This document shows positions 6,167-6,931 of a stretch of DNA of 6,931 nucleotides, in pieces. The DNA comes from an uncultured Eubacteriales bacterium (lineage in GTDB: Bacteria; Bacillota; Clostridia; UMGS1810). A program made the translations under genes and the position numbers. The DNA lies in assembly GCA_902493665.1 (NCBI GenBank), contig CABUQL010000067.1, positions 1 to 6,931 on the forward strand. Direction: 5' to 3'. The notes beneath the pieces are model-generated. The model made no database searches. It was not told the origin of the DNA and was given only the letters and a program-made list of their open reading frames with translations. Position 1 is the first letter of the stretch; each line of letters opens with the position of its first letter.

Positions 6167-6210
6167 CCAATGTTGATATACACCTATTATAATATTGGCA
6201 TAACATTAAC

Positions 6211-6239
6211 ATTATATCATATCTTGTTTTAAAAATCCA
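6211..6239 (-). promoter_or_regulatory. Likely promoter of the hydrogenase operon
   Basis: On the minus strand TATAAT (6216-6211) has an extended TGA element (6219-6217) and a weak -35 box TGGATT (6239-6234) at 17-bp spacing. The predicted start is near 6204, giving a leader of about 100 bases. A second TATAAT on the same strand (6191-6186) lacks a fitting -35 box; a start from it would place the Rex palindrome closer, at about +13 to +30. Confidence 0.6.
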
Positions 6240-6362
6240 TAAAAAATAAGTAATTTTACATATGAAAATTAAACAAAATTTACAATTGTTTTGCTCGATA
6301 TAATACGGTTTTATTGTCAAATTTGCATATTTTTTGCCGCACTTTTCAAATTGCCGATTTTT

Positions 6363-6390
6363 TTTCAAAAAACACTTGCATTTTTTGAAA
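6363..6390. repeat. 10-bp inverted repeat over the rpsT -35 region
   Basis: TTTCAAAAAA (6363-6372) and its exact complement TTTTTTGAAA (6381-6390) flank the 8-base spacer CACTTGCA. The right arm and spacer cover the rpsT -35 box. It is composed largely of A/T, so it may be compositional rather than an operator. Confidence 0.5.
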
Positions 6391-6404
6391 TAACGTGTTA
6401 TAAT
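6376..6404 (+). promoter_or_regulatory. Promoter of rpsT
   Basis: TTGCAT (6376-6381) and a perfect TATAAT (6399-6404) are separated by 17 bp, with a TGT extended -10 element (6396-6398). The start is expected near 6411, giving a leader of about 28 bases that contains GGAGGTGA. The -35 box overlaps an inverted repeat (6363-6390). Confidence 0.75.
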
Positions 6405-6438
6405 GTAATTCGTTGTACGGTAAGTGGAGGTGAAAACT

Positions 6439-6705
6439 ATGCCAAATATTAAATCAGCTAAAAAAAGAGTTAAAGTTATAAGCACAAAAACTCTCAGAAA
6501 TCAGATGATCAAAACTAATATCAAAACTACTGTTAAAAAGTTTGAAAGCTTTGTTGAAGCTAACGACAAGGAAAATGCTATTTCTGCATTCAATCTCGTT
6601 GTTAAAAAACTTGATCAGGCTGTTGCAAAAGGAATTATGCACAAAAACACTGTTGCAAGAAAAAAATCTCAGCTTGCTGGCAAATTAAATAAAGTTTGTG
6701 CTTAA
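6439..6705 (+). CDS. rpsT: 30S ribosomal protein S20
   Basis: The 88-aa, Lys-rich product is a normal length for bS20, which binds 16S rRNA in the body of the small subunit. The N terminus MPNIKSAKKRVK and the near-C-terminal IMHKNTVARKKSQLA segment are hallmark S20 sequences, and the protein should be almost wholly helical. The start at 6439 is chosen over the in-frame GTG at 6424 because GGAGG (6426-6430) lies 8 bases before the ATG and the family N terminus starts there. It has its own promoter and terminator, so it is a single-gene unit divergent from the hydrogenase operon. Confidence 0.97.
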   Translation: MPNIKSAKKRVKVISTKTLRNQMIKTNIKTTVKKFESFVEANDKENAISAFNLVVKKLDQAVAKGIMHKNTVARKKSQLAGKLNKVCA

Positions 6706-6746
6706 GGCTCTTATTTTAAATATAGAAAATTTATTTACATCAAAAC

Positions 6747-6775
6747 AAAATCCCCGATTTTATCGGGGATTTTTT
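6747..6775 (+). terminator. Rho-independent terminator of rpsT
   Basis: The stem core ATCCCCGAT (6750-6758) pairs with ATCGGGGAT (6762-6770) around a TTT loop, extended by A-T pairs to 6747/6773 and followed by T residues to 6775. It begins about 40 bases after the stop. The A run before the stem means it could also stop transcription coming from the right on the minus strand. Confidence 0.92.
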
Positions 6776-6803
6776 ATTACACTTTTTTACGCTTTTTTGA
6801 AAA

Positions 6804-6841
6804 AAAGCTTAGCAAAAAACTCACAATGCCTTCGGCGGTTA
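6804..6841. repeat. 38-bp direct repeat, copy 1
   Basis: It begins AAAGCTTAGC and ends GGCGGTTA. It matches 6894-6931 at 37 of 38 positions; the one difference is C6833 versus T6923. The copies are exactly 90 bp apart. Just left of it, GCTTTTTT-GA-AAAAAAGC (6791-6808) forms a short palindrome. Confidence 0.9.
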
Positions 6842-6893
6842 TCAATTCAAGCAAACTGCATTTTAAATTTTTTGCTCATTTCTATTCTCCAAC

Positions 6894-6931
6894 AAAGCTT
6901 AGCAAAAAACTCACAATGCCTTTGGCGGTTA
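6894..6931. repeat. 38-bp direct repeat, copy 2 (reaches the window end)
   Basis: This is the second copy of the repeat at 6804-6841, running to the last base of the window, so its true length is unknown. The 52 bases between copies contain, on the minus strand, GGAG and a 10-codon ATG frame (6879-6847). The element may be part of a tandem array or a dispersed intergenic repeat. Confidence 0.85.

Larger units (their letters stand above)
6101..6438. other. Divergent intergenic region between hydC and rpsT
   Basis: This is 338 bp of strongly AT-rich DNA. It holds the hyd promoter and its leader with the Rex-type palindrome (left half), and the rpsT promoter with an overlapping 10-bp inverted repeat (right end). 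Between about 6240 and 6360 I see no gene, RNA or convincing motif. Confidence 0.8.

Noticed and set aside
6093..6485. 130-codon minus-strand frame across the hydC-rpsT intergenic region
   Set aside because: It overlaps both promoters, the Rex box and the rpsT start, and its composition is that of translated AT-rich spacer.
6777..6840. Minus-strand frame ending in SFFSKKRKKV near the rpsT terminator
   Set aside because: It has no good start or ribosome binding site, and the repeat can be read in more than one frame, so coding is not supported.
6847..6879. 10-codon minus-strand frame MSKKFKMQFA with a GGAG upstream, inside the repeat unit
   Set aside because: It is too short to support as a gene; kept only as a detail of the repeat.
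6363..6931. CRISPR array suggested by the direct repeats at the right edge
   Set aside because: Only two copies are seen, the 52-bp spacing is too long for a typical spacer, the repeat has no CRISPR-like dyad, and no cas gene is present.

Overview
The window looks like a chromosomal segment from a low-GC, strictly fermentative Clostridia-type bacterium. It has AT-rich intergenic DNA, strong AGGAGG ribosome binding sites, sigma-A-type promoters with TATAAT boxes, and a trimeric NAD-linked [FeFe] hydrogenase operon with a Rex-type operator. Nothing in it fixes the genus.

Layout, left to right. A tRNA-Gln(CTG) gene on the + strand (62-138) has its own promoter and a strong terminator. It converges on a second terminator that serves the minus strand. 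Minus-strand genes fill 241-6100. Read in the direction of transcription (right to left) they are: a NuoE-like [2Fe-2S] subunit (HydC/HndA), a stand-alone GHKL ATPase-domain protein, a small thioredoxin-like ferredoxin (HndB-like), the NuoF-like flavoprotein subunit (HydB/HndC), and the catalytic [FeFe] hydrogenase (HydA/HndD). A terminator follows, then a PIG-L/LmbE-type deacetylase that appears to have its own promoter overlapping that terminator. The 338-bp divergent intergenic region (6101-6438) carries the hyd promoter, a perfect TTGTTAA-N4-TTAACAA palindrome matching the Rex operator, and the promoter of rpsT (ribosomal protein S20, + strand, 6439-6705). rpsT ends in a strong terminator. 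The last ~130 bp hold one full copy and one copy cut by the window edge of a 38-bp direct repeat, spaced exactly 90 bp apart.

How the genes work together. HydC, HydB and HydA carry the cluster and flavin motifs of the soluble bifurcating or NAD(P)-linked hydrogenases (Thermotoga maritima HydABC, Acetobacterium woodii Hyd, Desulfovibrio fructosovorans Hnd). In such enzymes HydB handles NAD(H) through FMN, HydA makes or oxidises H2 at its H-cluster, and [2Fe-2S]/[4Fe-4S] centres link them, so the complex couples ferredoxin and NADH oxidation to H2. Control by Rex, which senses NADH/NAD+, fits that role. The GHKL protein and the HndB-like protein travel with these operons, but their jobs are poorly defined. 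No H-cluster maturase (hydE, hydF, hydG) lies in the window.

Points most worth a second look: the Rex palindrome and its wider symmetry; the TSCSPGW L1 motif in HydA; the orphan GHKL ATPase; the promoter/terminator overlap ahead of the deacetylase; and the 90-bp-period repeat at the right edge. The hydrogenase system itself is a known type. I see no clear evidence of a wholly new system.
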